The position numbers and the translations under genes are program-made. DNA of 58,893 nt, from contig NZ_PKDG01000033.1 of NCBI RefSeq assembly GCF_002863005.1, positions 1-58,893 of the forward strand, written 5' to 3'. The DNA is from Pseudoxanthomonas sp. (lineage in GTDB: Bacteria > Pseudomonadota > Gammaproteobacteria > Xanthomonadales > Xanthomonadaceae). Numbering within the stretch: the stretch's first letter is position 1; each line of letters opens with the position of its first letter. Positions 16,591-26,431 of this stretch are shown one piece after another. The notes under the pieces were generated by a model that worked only from the letters and a program-made list of their open reading frames with translations, did not search any database and was not told the origin of the DNA.

Positions 16591-17520
16591 ATGAAGCCAA
16601 GGCCATCCGCGTCCGTCCCGCGCGTGCTGGCAGCCCTCGGGCTGTCGCTGCTGCTGCTGGCCGCCTGCAAGAAGCATGGACCGGAGGAGCTTGCCGGTGC
16701 CGCCAGTGGTCCGGCCGCCGCCGTGCGCCAACTGGCCACCCACCTGCAGCGGAATGATCTGGTCGGCTTCGCCCGCGACGCCGTGCCTCCCGACCTCCAC
16801 GACCGGCTGGATACCGCCTGGCGCGCCGGCCATAGCCGCTGGCCGCTGAGCGAGCTGCCCCTGGAGGACAAGCTGGTGCCGATGCTGGCCGCGCTGTCGG
16901 CGAAGGACGCGGAGAAGACGCTGCAGCGCAGCTTCGACCGCCAGTTCGCGCGCCAGGACCGGGACTTGAAGGAGGCCGCGCGCACGCTGGGGCTGTTCGG
17001 CGTGCAGTACGTGAAGAACGAGGGCGACTACACCCAGGAAGAACGCGACCATTACGCGCAGGTGATCGCCGCGCTCGGCGACTGGGCGCAGCAGGCACCC
17101 CTGGGTGACCCTGCGCTGGCGCGCACCACGCTGGCCCGACTGGCGCCGGCTGCACGTCGCAGCGGACTGACCACGGAGCAGGACCTCAGCGAGGCCGGCA
17201 TGACGGCCAGCCTGCAACGGCTGACGCCGTTCTTCATCGAGGCCAAGGCGACCTTCTCCCGTTATGGGCTGCCGCTCGACACCACGTTCACCGACCTGCG
17301 CACGGGCCTGGTGGAGGAGAAGGGCGACACGGCCACCGTGCGCATCCACTACCCGCTGGGCGAGCGCGAGATCGACACGGTGGTCAGCCTCACGCGGCGC
17401 GGCGATCGTTGGTACCTCAGCGACTACCTCAAGCACGCCGAGGATGTCCTGGCGGCCTTGCCCCCGCCCGATGTCCCGGCCCCCGCGCCCTCCGAGCCCG
17501 AAACCCCACCGTCACCCTGA
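16591..17520 (+). CDS. Lipoprotein of unknown function
   Basis: 309 residues with a lipoprotein signal (lipobox LAAC, Cys26, followed by KKHG). The mature part is mostly helical and charged; the C-terminal third (FTDLRTGLVEEKGDTATVRIHYP, seen as LVEEKGDTATVRIHYPLG) resembles an NTF2-like or cystatin-like beta sheet. The last ~20 residues are Pro-rich. I do not recognise the family. ATG 16591 is chosen for the signal peptide; GGGGAG lies about 10 bases before it. The stop overlaps the next start (ATGA-type TGATG), so the two genes are coupled. Confidence 0.75.
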   Translation: MKPRPSASVPRVLAALGLSLLLLAACKKHGPEELAGAASGPAAAVRQLATHLQRNDLVGFARDAVPPDLHDRLDTAWRAGHSRWPLSELPLEDKLVPMLAALSAKDAEKTLQRSFDRQFARQDRDLKEAARTLGLFGVQYVKNEGDYTQEERDHYAQVIAALGDWAQQAPLGDPALARTTLARLAPAARRSGLTTEQDLSEAGMTASLQRLTPFFIEAKATFSRYGLPLDTTFTDLRTGLVEEKGDTATVRIHYPLGEREIDTVVSLTRRGDRWYLSDYLKHAEDVLAALPPPDVPAPAPSEPETPPSP

Positions 17521-17868
17521 TGATGCCGGGACACCACGCGAGAGCGGGGCTGGCGCTGGCCGCGTGGCTGGCGTGCGCCTCCTCGGTGCCTGCACACCCG
17601 GGGGGGCGTGGACAAGCAGGGGTGCCATACCGACCGGAAAAGCGGTGACTACCATTGCCACCGCATCATCCCGCGCGCCAGGGCTGCACCGAAACAGCCG
17701 TTGGCGCCGCCGCACATGCAGCCGCCGGCGCCCGCACGCGCTTTCCGCAACTGCGACGAGGCCCGCGCGCGCGGGGCTGCGCCTGTGGGGCGCGGAGATC
17801 CTGGCTACGGGCCGCACTTGGACCGTGACAACGACGGCGTGGGCTGTGAGCCGTATCGGGGACGCTGA
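17520..17868 (+). pseudogene. Secreted excalibur/YHYH-type calcium-binding protein, frameshifted at a G run
   Basis: The 5' part encodes a signal peptide (MMPGHHARAGLALAAWLA..ASSVPAHPGG) and the 3' part, in a different frame, encodes VDKQGCHTDRKSGDYHCH followed by NCDEARARGAAPV and the excalibur signature DRDNDGVGCE. Both halves belong to one well-known architecture, so they should be one protein of about 115 residues. They are split by a run of seven G at 17600-17606; six G would restore the frame. Either a sequencing/assembly error, a phase-variable tract, or a real mutation. The start overlaps the stop of the preceding lipoprotein gene. Confidence 0.8.
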
Positions 17869-17997
17869 ACCGCTACGTTTCCGCCACGTGCATCGCTCCC
17901 ATCGCCGCCGCTGCGATCGGGGGAACTGAAGGGCGGCACTCGCTGCGCGCTGTAACCGCTTCCCAGCCGGCCATGGGGGTGGGCCATAATGCGGTCG

Positions 17998-20676
17998 ATG
18001 CCTGAACAGAATTCCCTGCCGTTCCCGGACGGCCCGACCCCGACGCCGCCGGAGAAGAAGCCGGGCGCGACGGACGTGCCCGTGCCTGACGCGACCCAGC
18101 CTCCGGCCGCGGATGTCGACATGCGTGGGACGGCCGGCCTGCCGATGGCCCCGGTTGCCCGCCAGGCGAAACGTCCGCTGTGGGCGCGCCTGCTCGGGCG
18201 CCTGGCCGACCCCTGGCTGGCCCTGAACATCGAACCCGCCGCGCCGGCCGAGCTGCTGGACGGCCGCCCGGTCTGCTACGTGCTGGAAGACTACGGCCTG
18301 TCGAATGCGCTGATCCTCGATCGCGCCTGCCGCGACGCCGGCCTGCCGTCCCCGCTGGTGCCCCTGCCCGTCGGTGGCAATCCGCTGGGCCGCAAGCGCG
18401 CCTACGTGGCCCTGTCGCGCCGCAACGCCAGCACGCTGATCCCCGACCAGGTCAGCGCCAAGACGCATTCCGGTTCGCTGGCGCGCCTGCTGGAAGCGCA
18501 TCGCGCCAGCGCGGGCCTGGACGTGCAGCTGGTGCCGGTCTCGATCTTCGTCGGCCGCGCGCCGGACAAGCAGAGCGGCTGGTTCTCGGTCCTGTTCTCG
18601 GAAAACTGGGCCATCGTCGGCCGTTTCCGCCGCCTGCTGGCGATCCTGTTGAACGGTCGCGGCACCATCGTGCGGTTCGCCCCGCCCGTGTCGCTGCGCG
18701 ATACCGTCGACGAGGGCCTGGAACCCGAACGCACCGTCCGCAAACTCTCGCGCGTGCTCCGCACGCACTTCCACCGCATCCGCGAAGCGATCATCGGCCC
18801 CGACCTGTCCACCCGCCGCCTGCTGGTGGACCAGGTGCTCGCCGCCGACCCGGTCAAGGAAGCCATCGCCGAACAGGCCAGGCGAGACAAGTCCAAGCCC
18901 GAGGACGCGTGGAAGAAGGCGCATGCCTATGCGTGGGAAATCGCCGCCGACTATTCCAACCCGGTGGTGCGCTCGGCCAGCTTCCTGCTGAGCCATGTGT
19001 GGAACCAGATCTACGACGGCGTGCTGGTCCACCACCTGGACAAGTTCAAGGAGGCCGCGCCCGGACACGAAGTCGTCTACGTGCCCTGCCACCGCAGCCA
19101 TATGGACTACCTGCTGCTGTCCTACCTGCTGTACGAACGCGGCATCGTGCCGCCGCACATCGCGGCCGGCATCAATCTGAACCTGCCGGTGGTCGGCACG
19201 CTGCTGCGCAAGGGCGGCGCGTTCTTCATGCGCCGCAGTTTCCGCGGCAACCCGCTGTACTCGGCCGTGTTCACCGAATACGTGGCGCAGCTGGTCTCGG
19301 GTGGTTATTCGCTGGAGTACTTCATCGAAGGCGGACGCTCGCGCACCGGCCGCCTGTTGCCGCCCAAGGGCGGCATGATCTCGATGACGCTGCGCGCGTT
19401 CCTGCGCCAGCCGCGCAAGCCGGTGCTGTTCCAGCCGGTCTACATCGGTTACGAGAAACTGCTCGAGGGCACCAGCTACCTGGACGAACTCAGCGGCCGC
19501 CCGAAGGAGAAGGAATCCATCTGGGCCGTGCTGTGGGGCATTCCCAAGGTACTGCGGCAGAACTACGGCCAGGTGGTGGTGAACTTCGGCGAGCCGATCC
19601 CGTTGAACGACGCACTGTCCCGGTACGCGCCCGAGTGGGACGGCACGCCGGTCGGCGAAGAAGAAAAGCCCGCGTGGCTGTCCGACATCGTCGATGCGCT
19701 GGCGCAGCAGATCCAGGTCAACATCAACCGCGCCGCGGACGTGAACCCGATCAACCTGCTGGCGCTGGCGCTCCTGTCCACGCCCAAGCACGCGATGGGC
19801 GAGGCCGATCTGGTCGCGCAGATCGAACTATCGAAGACGCTGCTGGCCGAACTGCCGTACTCCGACCGCGTGACGGTCACGCCGCACTCGCCCGACCGCA
19901 TCATCTCCCACGCCGAAGAAATCAACATGCTGCAGCGGATCAAGCATCCGCTCGGCGACGTACTGAGCGTGGACGACGACACCGCCGTTCTGCTCAGCTA
20001 CTACCGCAACAACGTCCTGCACCTGTTCACGGCCTCGTCGTGGATCGCGTGCTGCTTCCAGAACAACCGGCGCATGAGCCGTGCCGGCGTACTGCGGCTG
20101 GGCCGCACGCTGTACCCGTTCCTGCAGGCCGAGCTGTTCCTGCCGTGGAGCGAGGACGAGTTCGCCGAGCGCATGGAACGGACGATCGACGTGTTCGTGC
20201 GCGAAGGCCTGCTGCAGCAGGTCAACGACGACGACGGCGGCATCCTGGCGCGCAGTGCCGGCCAGACCGACGAGGTCTTCCGCCTGCGCGCGATCGGCCA
20301 CTCGCTGCAGCAGGCGTTCGAGCGCTACTACATCGCCATTTCGGTGCTGGTGAAGAATGGTCCCGGCACGCTGGGTGCCGCCGAACTGGAGGGCCTGTGC
20401 CAGCAAGCCGCGCAGCGCCTGAGCCTGCTGTATGCGCCGGCGGCGCCGGAGTTCTTCGACAAGACCCTGTTCCGCGGCTTCATCCAGAAGCTGCGCGAGA
20501 TGAAACTGGTGTGGCCGGACGAGAACAGCAAGCTGGTGTTCGACGAGCGCCTGGACGCGTGGGCGCGCGATGCCAAGGCCATCCTCGGCCGCGAACTGCG
20601 CCACACCATCGAAAAGGTCAGCCCGGAAGCGGCGAAGGCCGCCGCGCCGGCCGAGGTGCCCCCCCCGCAGGAGTGA
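17998..20676 (+). CDS. plsB: Glycerol-3-phosphate 1-O-acyltransferase
   Basis: 892 residues, inner-membrane enzyme making lysophosphatidic acid, the first step of phospholipid synthesis. The acyltransferase motifs are complete: HRSHMD (His365, Asp370; HX4D), GGAFFMRR (motif II), FIEGGRSRTGR (from about 442, motif III) and VPVYIGYE-like VYIGYEKL (motif IV). The first ~60 residues are a variable Pro/Ala-rich stretch. ATG 17998 (MPEQN) is preferred; another in-frame ATG lies at 17989. It is slightly longer than E. coli PlsB (807 residues), as usual in Xanthomonadaceae. Confidence 0.96.
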   Translation: MPEQNSLPFPDGPTPTPPEKKPGATDVPVPDATQPPAADVDMRGTAGLPMAPVARQAKRPLWARLLGRLADPWLALNIEPAAPAELLDGRPVCYVLEDYGLSNALILDRACRDAGLPSPLVPLPVGGNPLGRKRAYVALSRRNASTLIPDQVSAKTHSGSLARLLEAHRASAGLDVQLVPVSIFVGRAPDKQSGWFSVLFSENWAIVGRFRRLLAILLNGRGTIVRFAPPVSLRDTVDEGLEPERTVRKLSRVLRTHFHRIREAIIGPDLSTRRLLVDQVLAADPVKEAIAEQARRDKSKPEDAWKKAHAYAWEIAADYSNPVVRSASFLLSHVWNQIYDGVLVHHLDKFKEAAPGHEVVYVPCHRSHMDYLLLSYLLYERGIVPPHIAAGINLNLPVVGTLLRKGGAFFMRRSFRGNPLYSAVFTEYVAQLVSGGYSLEYFIEGGRSRTGRLLPPKGGMISMTLRAFLRQPRKPVLFQPVYIGYEKLLEGTSYLDELSGRPKEKESIWAVLWGIPKVLRQNYGQVVVNFGEPIPLNDALSRYAPEWDGTPVGEEEKPAWLSDIVDALAQQIQVNINRAADVNPINLLALALLSTPKHAMGEADLVAQIELSKTLLAELPYSDRVTVTPHSPDRIISHAEEINMLQRIKHPLGDVLSVDDDTAVLLSYYRNNVLHLFTASSWIACCFQNNRRMSRAGVLRLGRTLYPFLQAELFLPWSEDEFAERMERTIDVFVREGLLQQVNDDDGGILARSAGQTDEVFRLRAIGHSLQQAFERYYIAISVLVKNGPGTLGAAELEGLCQQAAQRLSLLYAPAAPEFFDKTLFRGFIQKLREMKLVWPDENSKLVFDERLDAWARDAKAILGRELRHTIEKVSPEAAKAAAPAEVPPPQE

Positions 20677-20706
20677 GCGTGGTGATGCGGCGCGCAGCTG
20701 CGCCCG

Positions 20707-20838
20707 TCAGTGCGCGGCGGCGCTGTCCGCCCCGGGGACACGACCGAGGCGGTATCCGGCCGCACCGTGGAGCACGGCCAGGCAGCCCACGTCGGGTGGC
20801 CGCTCACCCGTGACGCGGTTTGGCAGCCGCGAGGGCAT
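20707..20838 (-). CDS. Possible 43-residue ORF coupled to the FeeM-like gene (weak)
   Basis: The stop of the acyltransferase gene (TGA) overlaps an ATG in another frame (TGATG) that opens a 43-residue frame, MPSRLPNRVTGERPPDVG and onward, ending VPGADSAAAH. The arrangement would allow translational coupling, but the peptide shows no domain, signal or hydrophobic part, and the segment could equally be the decayed 3' end of a longer acyltransferase. It occupies the gap between plsB and the acyltransferase. Confidence 0.2.
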   Translation of the reverse strand: MPSRLPNRVTGERPPDVGCLAVLHGAAGYRLGRVPGADSAAAH

Positions 20839-21557
20839 CAGCACATCGCGTGGAACGACCGCGTCAGCCACGCCTTCGCCGGCAGCGCGCGGGCCGGATC
20901 GCGTATCAGCCGGTGCAGCGGCGAGCCGCATTCGGACAGATACGGCTCGTCCTCCATCACCAGCACCATGCGCAGCAGGTCCACGCCGCCCGGCAGGATC
21001 GCCGGCGGCAGGTACTCACGGAATCCGTAGTGCTCGAACACGCCGTGCAGGAAGGGCTCGCAGGCAAGCAGGCAGAACTGGATGCGCGATTCCTGCGCCC
21101 ACCGGTAGGCCTCCTCCATCAAGCGATCCACCACGGGCTTGTTGCGTTCGTCCGCCTGCACCGCGAAGCGCGTGCCCACGGCCACCTGCGACAACGGCCA
21201 GGTCCGCGCGAAATCGTCGATCCGGAACAGGTTGCCGTATTCGACCTGCACCGCCAGCGGCGAGAAGTCGTGCAGCCGCAGCGTGGCGATCGCGTGCGAA
21301 CCCTTCTCCACCGCCAGCGTGGTGCCGCAGCCATCCAGGCCGTCGGTGACGCGCTTGCTGCGGTCGCCGAACTGGCCCTGTTCGTGGAAGTAAACCTCGC
21401 GGCGCAGGCGCGGAACGTCGCCCAGCGCCTCGCCGGGCAACATACGCCGCATCCGCAGTCCGATGCCGGCCAGCGCTTCGTCGGTCGCCGCCGATGCCAA
21501 CCGGGCCTCACGGGCCGAGACCGGGATGCGGGGGTTGAAGGGTTTGTCCTGCTCCAT
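20838..21557 (-). CDS. FeeM-like / GNAT-fold acyltransferase (N-acyl amino acid synthase-like)
   Basis: 239 residues. The arrangement LRREVYFHEQGQF, then DGLDGCGTTLAVEKGSHAIATLRL, seen as TLAVEKGSHAIATLRL, then QVAVGTRFAVQADERNK, then CEPFLHGVFEHYGFREY is the pattern of the autoinducer-synthase-like branch of the GNAT fold (FeeM N-acyl amino acid synthases and exosortase-associated acyltransferases). Such enzymes transfer a fatty acyl group from acyl-ACP to an amine. Start 21557 is preceded by GGGAG at a good distance. It is convergent with plsB, an acyl-ACP-using enzyme. The product is unknown; a lipoamino acid or signal is inference. Confidence 0.7.
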   Translation of the reverse strand: MEQDKPFNPRIPVSAREARLASAATDEALAGIGLRMRRMLPGEALGDVPRLRREVYFHEQGQFGDRSKRVTDGLDGCGTTLAVEKGSHAIATLRLHDFSPLAVQVEYGNLFRIDDFARTWPLSQVAVGTRFAVQADERNKPVVDRLMEEAYRWAQESRIQFCLLACEPFLHGVFEHYGFREYLPPAILPGGVDLLRMVLVMEDEPYLSECGSPLHRLIRDPARALPAKAWLTRSFHAMC

Positions 21558-22145
21558 GCCACTCCCTCGCCACCGCACAGGCGTGCGCGTGGCATGTCGT
21601 TGGGAACCGCGGCGCCGGCAGGACGGCAGGCGGTCCTTGGTCGGGGAAATCCCCACACCCGGACTACCAAGCAAGCATCGGGCCAACTGCCGCCGCGACC
21701 CGCCGGGACCGCGAACGACACCTGCGGCGGGCGTGGCATGGCGGGACGGAGCGCCTGACGTGCGCACGGGCGGCGGCGCGGCACGCTTCCCGGTGACGCA
21801 GTGCGTCAGATTGCGCCTCCATCACGCGATTCCCGCCTGCGCGGTCGAGCGGTCTCTGCCGACGCCGTGGCTATACCCGCCCGCGGCACACGGTGGGGAA
21901 CCGGGCGCCACACGCAATGTCGACACACGCAGGGGAATCCGGTGCGTCTCATCCACCTCGCCCGCCTGGCGACATGCGCGGCGGCTATCGCTCTGGTGGA
22001 TGCCCGTCCCGCCCCCGACCGCGCCTTTTCGAGTGCCATACTCCCGGCCGCCCTGACGGTGGACGGCGGGGCACTCGACCCGGCCCCCGCTCCCTGCTTC
22101 CGTTGGCCCGCTTCGCGGGCCAACGCCATGTCCGTCGTGCGGAAC
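21558..22145. other. Long intergenic stretch, no supported gene
   Basis: 588 GC-rich bases between the acyltransferase and the DUF465 gene. Several frames stay open because of base composition, but none combines a start, ribosome-binding site and a recognisable protein. One plus-strand frame from the GTG near 21940 begins like a signal peptide yet runs antisense through the DUF465 gene. A perfect hairpin occurs at 22102-22124; otherwise I see nothing in it. It may hold promoters for the acyltransferase. Confidence 0.5.
22102..22124 (-). terminator. Perfect hairpin downstream of the DUF465 gene
   Basis: GTTGGCCCGC/GCGGGCCAAC with a TTC loop, 10 base pairs, lying 22 bases after the stop of the minus-strand DUF465 gene. 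There is no T-tract, so it may be a 3'-end stabiliser or REP-like palindrome rather than an intrinsic terminator. Confidence 0.4.
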
Positions 22146-22352
22146 TCAGGCGGGCTCGTCCGGGATCAGTGCGCTTTCCAGACGCGCGATGCAGTCCTTC
22201 AGCCACAGCTTGCGCTTCTTCAAGCGCTTGATCGCCACTTCGTCCGCGTCCGCATCATCGACGAGGCGCGCAATGGCGTCGTCCAGATCGCGATGTTCGA
22301 CCCGGAGCGCGGCGATCTTGTCGGTGATGTCGGCGAGACTGTCGATGTTCAC
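22146..22352 (-). CDS. YdcH-family (DUF465) small coiled-coil protein
   Basis: 68 residues, start GTG (VNIDSLADITDKI). The heptad pattern and the end AIKRLKKRKLWLKDCIARLE are typical of DUF465/YdcH proteins: LKKRKLWLKD is the family signature. Cytosolic, function unknown. The frame extends upstream, but GTG 22352 gives the usual family length. Confidence 0.85.
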   Translation of the reverse strand: MNIDSLADITDKIAALRVEHRDLDDAIARLVDDADADEVAIKRLKKRKLWLKDCIARLESALIPDEPA

Positions 22353-22495
22353 GCGATGAGCGTACACCGTCGCCCTCCCCACCGTCACCGCGCGCCGGTG
22401 CCGGCCGCACGCGACGGGACGGTGGCTGCCAGGCACCACGCGCCCCTCCGTGCGCCGGGGCGAGGGCGCATCGGGACGCCGGGTAGAATGGCGGC

Positions 22496-23407
<912 letters not shown>

Positions 23408-23473
23408 CCCTTCCGTTTCGATCACTCCGCCCGTCCACGGGAGGAGCGGCTTTTCCCAACTTCTGGATAATCG

Positions 23474-24379
23474 ATGTTCTTCCGCAATCTCACGCTGTTC
23501 CGTTTCCCGACCTCCCTCGATTTTTCCCAGCTCGACGACTTGCTGCCGGAGGCGGTGCTCAAACCGGTCGGCCCGCTGGAGCTGTCCTCGCGCGGCTTCA
23601 TTTCCCCGTTCGGTCGCGGCGAAGACGCGCTTTCCCACCGCATCAACGACGCCATCTGGCTCAGCGTCGGCGGCGAGGACAAGATCCTCCCCGGCGCGGT
23701 GGTCAACGACCTGCTGCAGAAGAAGCTGCTGGAAATCGAAGCGAAGGAAGGCCGCAAGCCCGGCGGCAAGACCCGCAAGCGCCTGAAGGACGACCTGCTG
23801 CACGAACTGCTGCCGCGCGCGTTCGTGAAGCCGTCGCGTACCGACGCGCTGATCGACCTGGAGCACGGCTTCATCGCCGTCGATGCGTCTTCGCGCAAGA
23901 CCGGCGAGAACGTGGTGTCGGAAGTGCGCCGAGCGCTGGGCAGCTTCCCCGCTCTCCCGCTCAACGCCGAAGTCGCGCCGCGCAGCGTGCTGACCGGCTG
24001 GATCGCCGGCGAACCGTTGCCGGAAGGCCTGTCGCTGGGTGAGGAATGCGAGCTCAAGGATGCGATGGAAGGCGGCGCGGTGGTGAAGTGCCAGAACCAG
24101 GAACTGCAGAGCGACGAGATCGCCAAGCACCTGGAAGCCGGCAAGCAGGTCACCAAGCTCGCGCTGGTGCTGGACGACCACGTGTCGTTCGTCCTCGGCG
24201 AGGACCTGATCGTGCGCAAGCTGAAGTTCCTCGACGGCGCGGTCGACCAGCTGGAGAACACCGAACACGACGACCTGCGCGCCGAGCTCGATGCCCGCTT
24301 CGCCCTGATGGCGGGCGAGCTGAAGCGGCTGTTCCTGGTGCTGGAGCATGCGTTGAAGCTCAGCAAGGTCGAAAGCTGA
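23474..24379 (+). CDS. rdgC: Recombination-associated protein RdgC
   Basis: 301 residues beginning MFFRNLTLFRFP, the RdgC N-terminal signature. RdgC forms a ring-shaped dimer on DNA and limits RecA activity; it is nucleoid-associated. QVTKLALVLDDHVSFVLGED, seen here as VTKLALVLDDHVSFVL, is the conserved C-terminal strand region. Length is typical (about 300). It lies 66 bases after ttcA in the same direction. Confidence 0.96.
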   Translation: MFFRNLTLFRFPTSLDFSQLDDLLPEAVLKPVGPLELSSRGFISPFGRGEDALSHRINDAIWLSVGGEDKILPGAVVNDLLQKKLLEIEAKEGRKPGGKTRKRLKDDLLHELLPRAFVKPSRTDALIDLEHGFIAVDASSRKTGENVVSEVRRALGSFPALPLNAEVAPRSVLTGWIAGEPLPEGLSLGEECELKDAMEGGAVVKCQNQELQSDEIAKHLEAGKQVTKLALVLDDHVSFVLGEDLIVRKLKFLDGAVDQLENTEHDDLRAELDARFALMAGELKRLFLVLEHALKLSKVES

Positions 24380-24474
24380 ATCGGTCCGCGGTCCGAGGGT
24401 GGGATGCCTTCGCATTGACACGCGTCCGGAGACGGGCGCAGGATCGATTGCCGACCACACAAGGATAGAGTGAG

Positions 24475-24834
24475 ATGAAGTCGATCCTGATCGTGTTTTC
24501 CCTGGGTGTCGCCTTGACGGCGGCGGGGTCATGCATGGCCACACCCGAGTCGGCGCCTGAGGCGTCCACGCAAACCGCGCGCCACGACTTCAAGCTTGTC
24601 ACCCCGGACGTGCTGACGCCCTCCGGCAAGCAGTTCATCCGCCAATGCGACGACAAGGCCTTCGCCGCAACCGATGACGAACGCGGCTTGGCCAACCGCT
24701 GCGAACGGCTGTTGACCGGCTGGCGTCAGGAGGCCCACGCGCTCGTCGCCTCCCAACCTCCCGGTCCCCCGTCGGTGGGCGTTCCCTACGGACGCCCCAT
24801 GGCCAGTTCCTCGGCCTACCGGTACCGACAGTGA
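24475..24834 (+). CDS. Small exported protein of unknown function
   Basis: 119 residues with a signal peptide (1-22; the TAAGSC..A region might also be read as a lipobox around Cys20). The mature part carries two Cys (RQCDDK and NRCERL) that could form a disulfide, then a Pro/Gly/Tyr-rich tail. No family recognised. A strong hairpin terminator follows 23 bases after the stop, supporting it as a real transcription unit. Confidence 0.65.
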   Translation: MKSILIVFSLGVALTAAGSCMATPESAPEASTQTARHDFKLVTPDVLTPSGKQFIRQCDDKAFAATDDERGLANRCERLLTGWRQEAHALVASQPPGPPSVGVPYGRPMASSSAYRYRQ

Positions 24835-24856
24835 TCGCGCCGGCCTGATGTCCCCA

Positions 24857-24890
24857 CGAAGAAGCCGGCGCCTACGCCGGCTTCTTCGTT
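24857..24890. terminator. Strong hairpin terminator
   Basis: Perfect 14-base-pair stem CGAAGAAGCCGGCG/CGCCGGCTTCTTCG with a CCTA loop. It follows the small exported protein gene; TT follows the stem on the plus strand and the GAAGAA/TTCTTC arms give weak U-tracts both ways. Confidence 0.75.
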
Positions 24891-24908
24891 CACCGCTACG
24901 GCGTGCCC

Positions 24909-25700
24909 ATGCTCCGACTGCTCCACCGCAAACCCGCCCCCCCGCGAAGCATCGAACGCGATGTGGTTCACCTGACGCTGGACGACGGCGCGACCATCGA
25001 AGTCCGACGCGTCCGCGATCCCCGTGCGAAGCGCCTGAAGCTCAGCGTCGACGAACGCGGCGCACGGCTGACGCTGCCGTGGCGCGCGAGTCTGGTTTCC
25101 GGCGACCGCTTCCTGCAGCAGCATCGTGGGTGGCTCGGCGAACAGCTCGCCCGCCATGCACCCGATGACGACGCGACACCCTGGGCGCCGGGCGTGACGA
25201 GCCACCTGCCGCTGCGCGGCGAAGACCTTCCCCTGCACTGGCACGAGGGACGTTTCGCGCGGATCGAACGGCAGCAGGACGGCATCCATGCATTCCTGCC
25301 TGCCCGCGTCAGCGATGCGACCTTGCGGAGGACGCTACGCGGCTTCTACGAGGCCGAAGCGCGTGCCGACATCGGTCGTTGGCTGCCGGGCTATCTCGCG
25401 GGACTGCCCCGGTCGCCGCGGCAGATCCGCCTGAAGGTGATGTCCTCGCAATGGGGGTCGCTGGCACCCGATGGCACGCTGACGCTGGACCTGGCGCTGG
25501 TGCTGGGCCGCCCTTCGGCGTTCGAATACGTGCTGGTCCACGAGCTGTGCCATCTGCTCCAGGCCAACCATTCGCCGGCCTTCTGGCGGGAGGTCGAAGT
25601 CCGCTTTCCGGCCTGGCGCGACGAACGCGCTTGGTTCCATGCGGAAGGGCGTCGGCTGAAGGCCTCGCTGCATCGTCTCCTCGAGACCCGCCAGGGCTGA
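24909..25700 (+). CDS. DUF45/YgjP-family zinc metallopeptidase-like protein
   Basis: About 263 residues. Zinc-binding HELCHLLQANHSPAFW (HExxH with downstream His) is the DUF45 signature; MSSQWGSLAPDGTLTLD is the conserved strand region of the WLM/SprT-like clan. Family members are thought to be cytosolic metal-dependent hydrolases; YgjP is of unresolved role. ATG 24909 (MLRLLHRK) is chosen; an in-frame GTG at 24903 would add two residues. No good ribosome-binding site for either. Confidence 0.88.
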   Translation: MLRLLHRKPAPPRSIERDVVHLTLDDGATIEVRRVRDPRAKRLKLSVDERGARLTLPWRASLVSGDRFLQQHRGWLGEQLARHAPDDDATPWAPGVTSHLPLRGEDLPLHWHEGRFARIERQQDGIHAFLPARVSDATLRRTLRGFYEAEARADIGRWLPGYLAGLPRSPRQIRLKVMSSQWGSLAPDGTLTLDLALVLGRPSAFEYVLVHELCHLLQANHSPAFWREVEVRFPAWRDERAWFHAEGRRLKASLHRLLETRQG

Positions 25701-25894
25701 TGAGAAGGGATTGCATGTCCTGAGTGAGACGTGCGTCACGATTCAATGGGGAGCCGATGGTGGCGGCCCCCTGGGGAGCGCCGACACCTCGTCGGATCCT
25801 TCCCACTGCCGATATCGCCATGGATCACCGCCCGCTTACCCCCCGTTCCCCTTCCCGTGCCGTCTCCGCCACGCGCGACGAAGGTGCAGATTCG

Positions 25895-26431
25895 ATGCGG
25901 AAGTTCTCGCTGTATGCCGTCCCCACCTCCGAGACGGCGGCCAGCCTCAATGCCCGTCGCGCCCTGATGAGCCGCAAGAGCCTGTCGGTGGAAGAGGCCG
26001 GCAACCGAGCGCGCGAGCGTCGGCGGGCTGCCAGTGCGATCCAGCGGTTCGACCGTGTCGCCAGGCTGCTCCTCGCACTCTTGCTGGTGGCCGGAACCGT
26101 GGCGTGGGTGGGCAGCGCGCGGGATTCGATTCCCACCCTCCTGGCCGGCTACGTGCTGCTGGGCTTCGCCGCCATAGCGCTCATCGCACGCCTGACCCGC
26201 ACGCCGGAGGCTGCGCGGCTTCCGCTGGAGCGGTATTACCTTCCCGACGAGCAACTGGCCAGTGCGGAAGACATCACCCTGCTGCGCCGCCTGGCGCAGG
26301 ACGACAGCGAACTGGATGCCGCCACCACCGCATGGTGGCGGAGCAGCGCGCCGATCCGGAAGGGCGATATCGCGCTGGCGGTAGCGTTTCATTCCGCCAA
26401 GCGCGGCGCGTCAGGGCAGCAGAAACGCTGA
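25895..26431 (+). CDS. Membrane protein of unknown function, two helices
   Basis: 178 residues. A hydrophilic N-terminus (about 1-55, Arg/Ala-rich) is followed by two membrane helices (LLLALLLVAGTVAWVG near 63-78 and LLAGYVLLGFAAIALIA near 88-104) and a soluble C-terminal part with charged helices. No family recognised. Start 25895 is preferred because GAAGG stands about 10 bases before it; an in-frame ATG at 25820 has no ribosome-binding site. Its 3' end overlaps the convergent alpha/beta hydrolase gene by 21 bases. Confidence 0.65.
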   Translation: MRKFSLYAVPTSETAASLNARRALMSRKSLSVEEAGNRARERRRAASAIQRFDRVARLLLALLLVAGTVAWVGSARDSIPTLLAGYVLLGFAAIALIARLTRTPEAARLPLERYYLPDEQLASAEDITLLRRLAQDDSELDAATTAWWRSSAPIRKGDIALAVAFHSAKRGASGQQKR

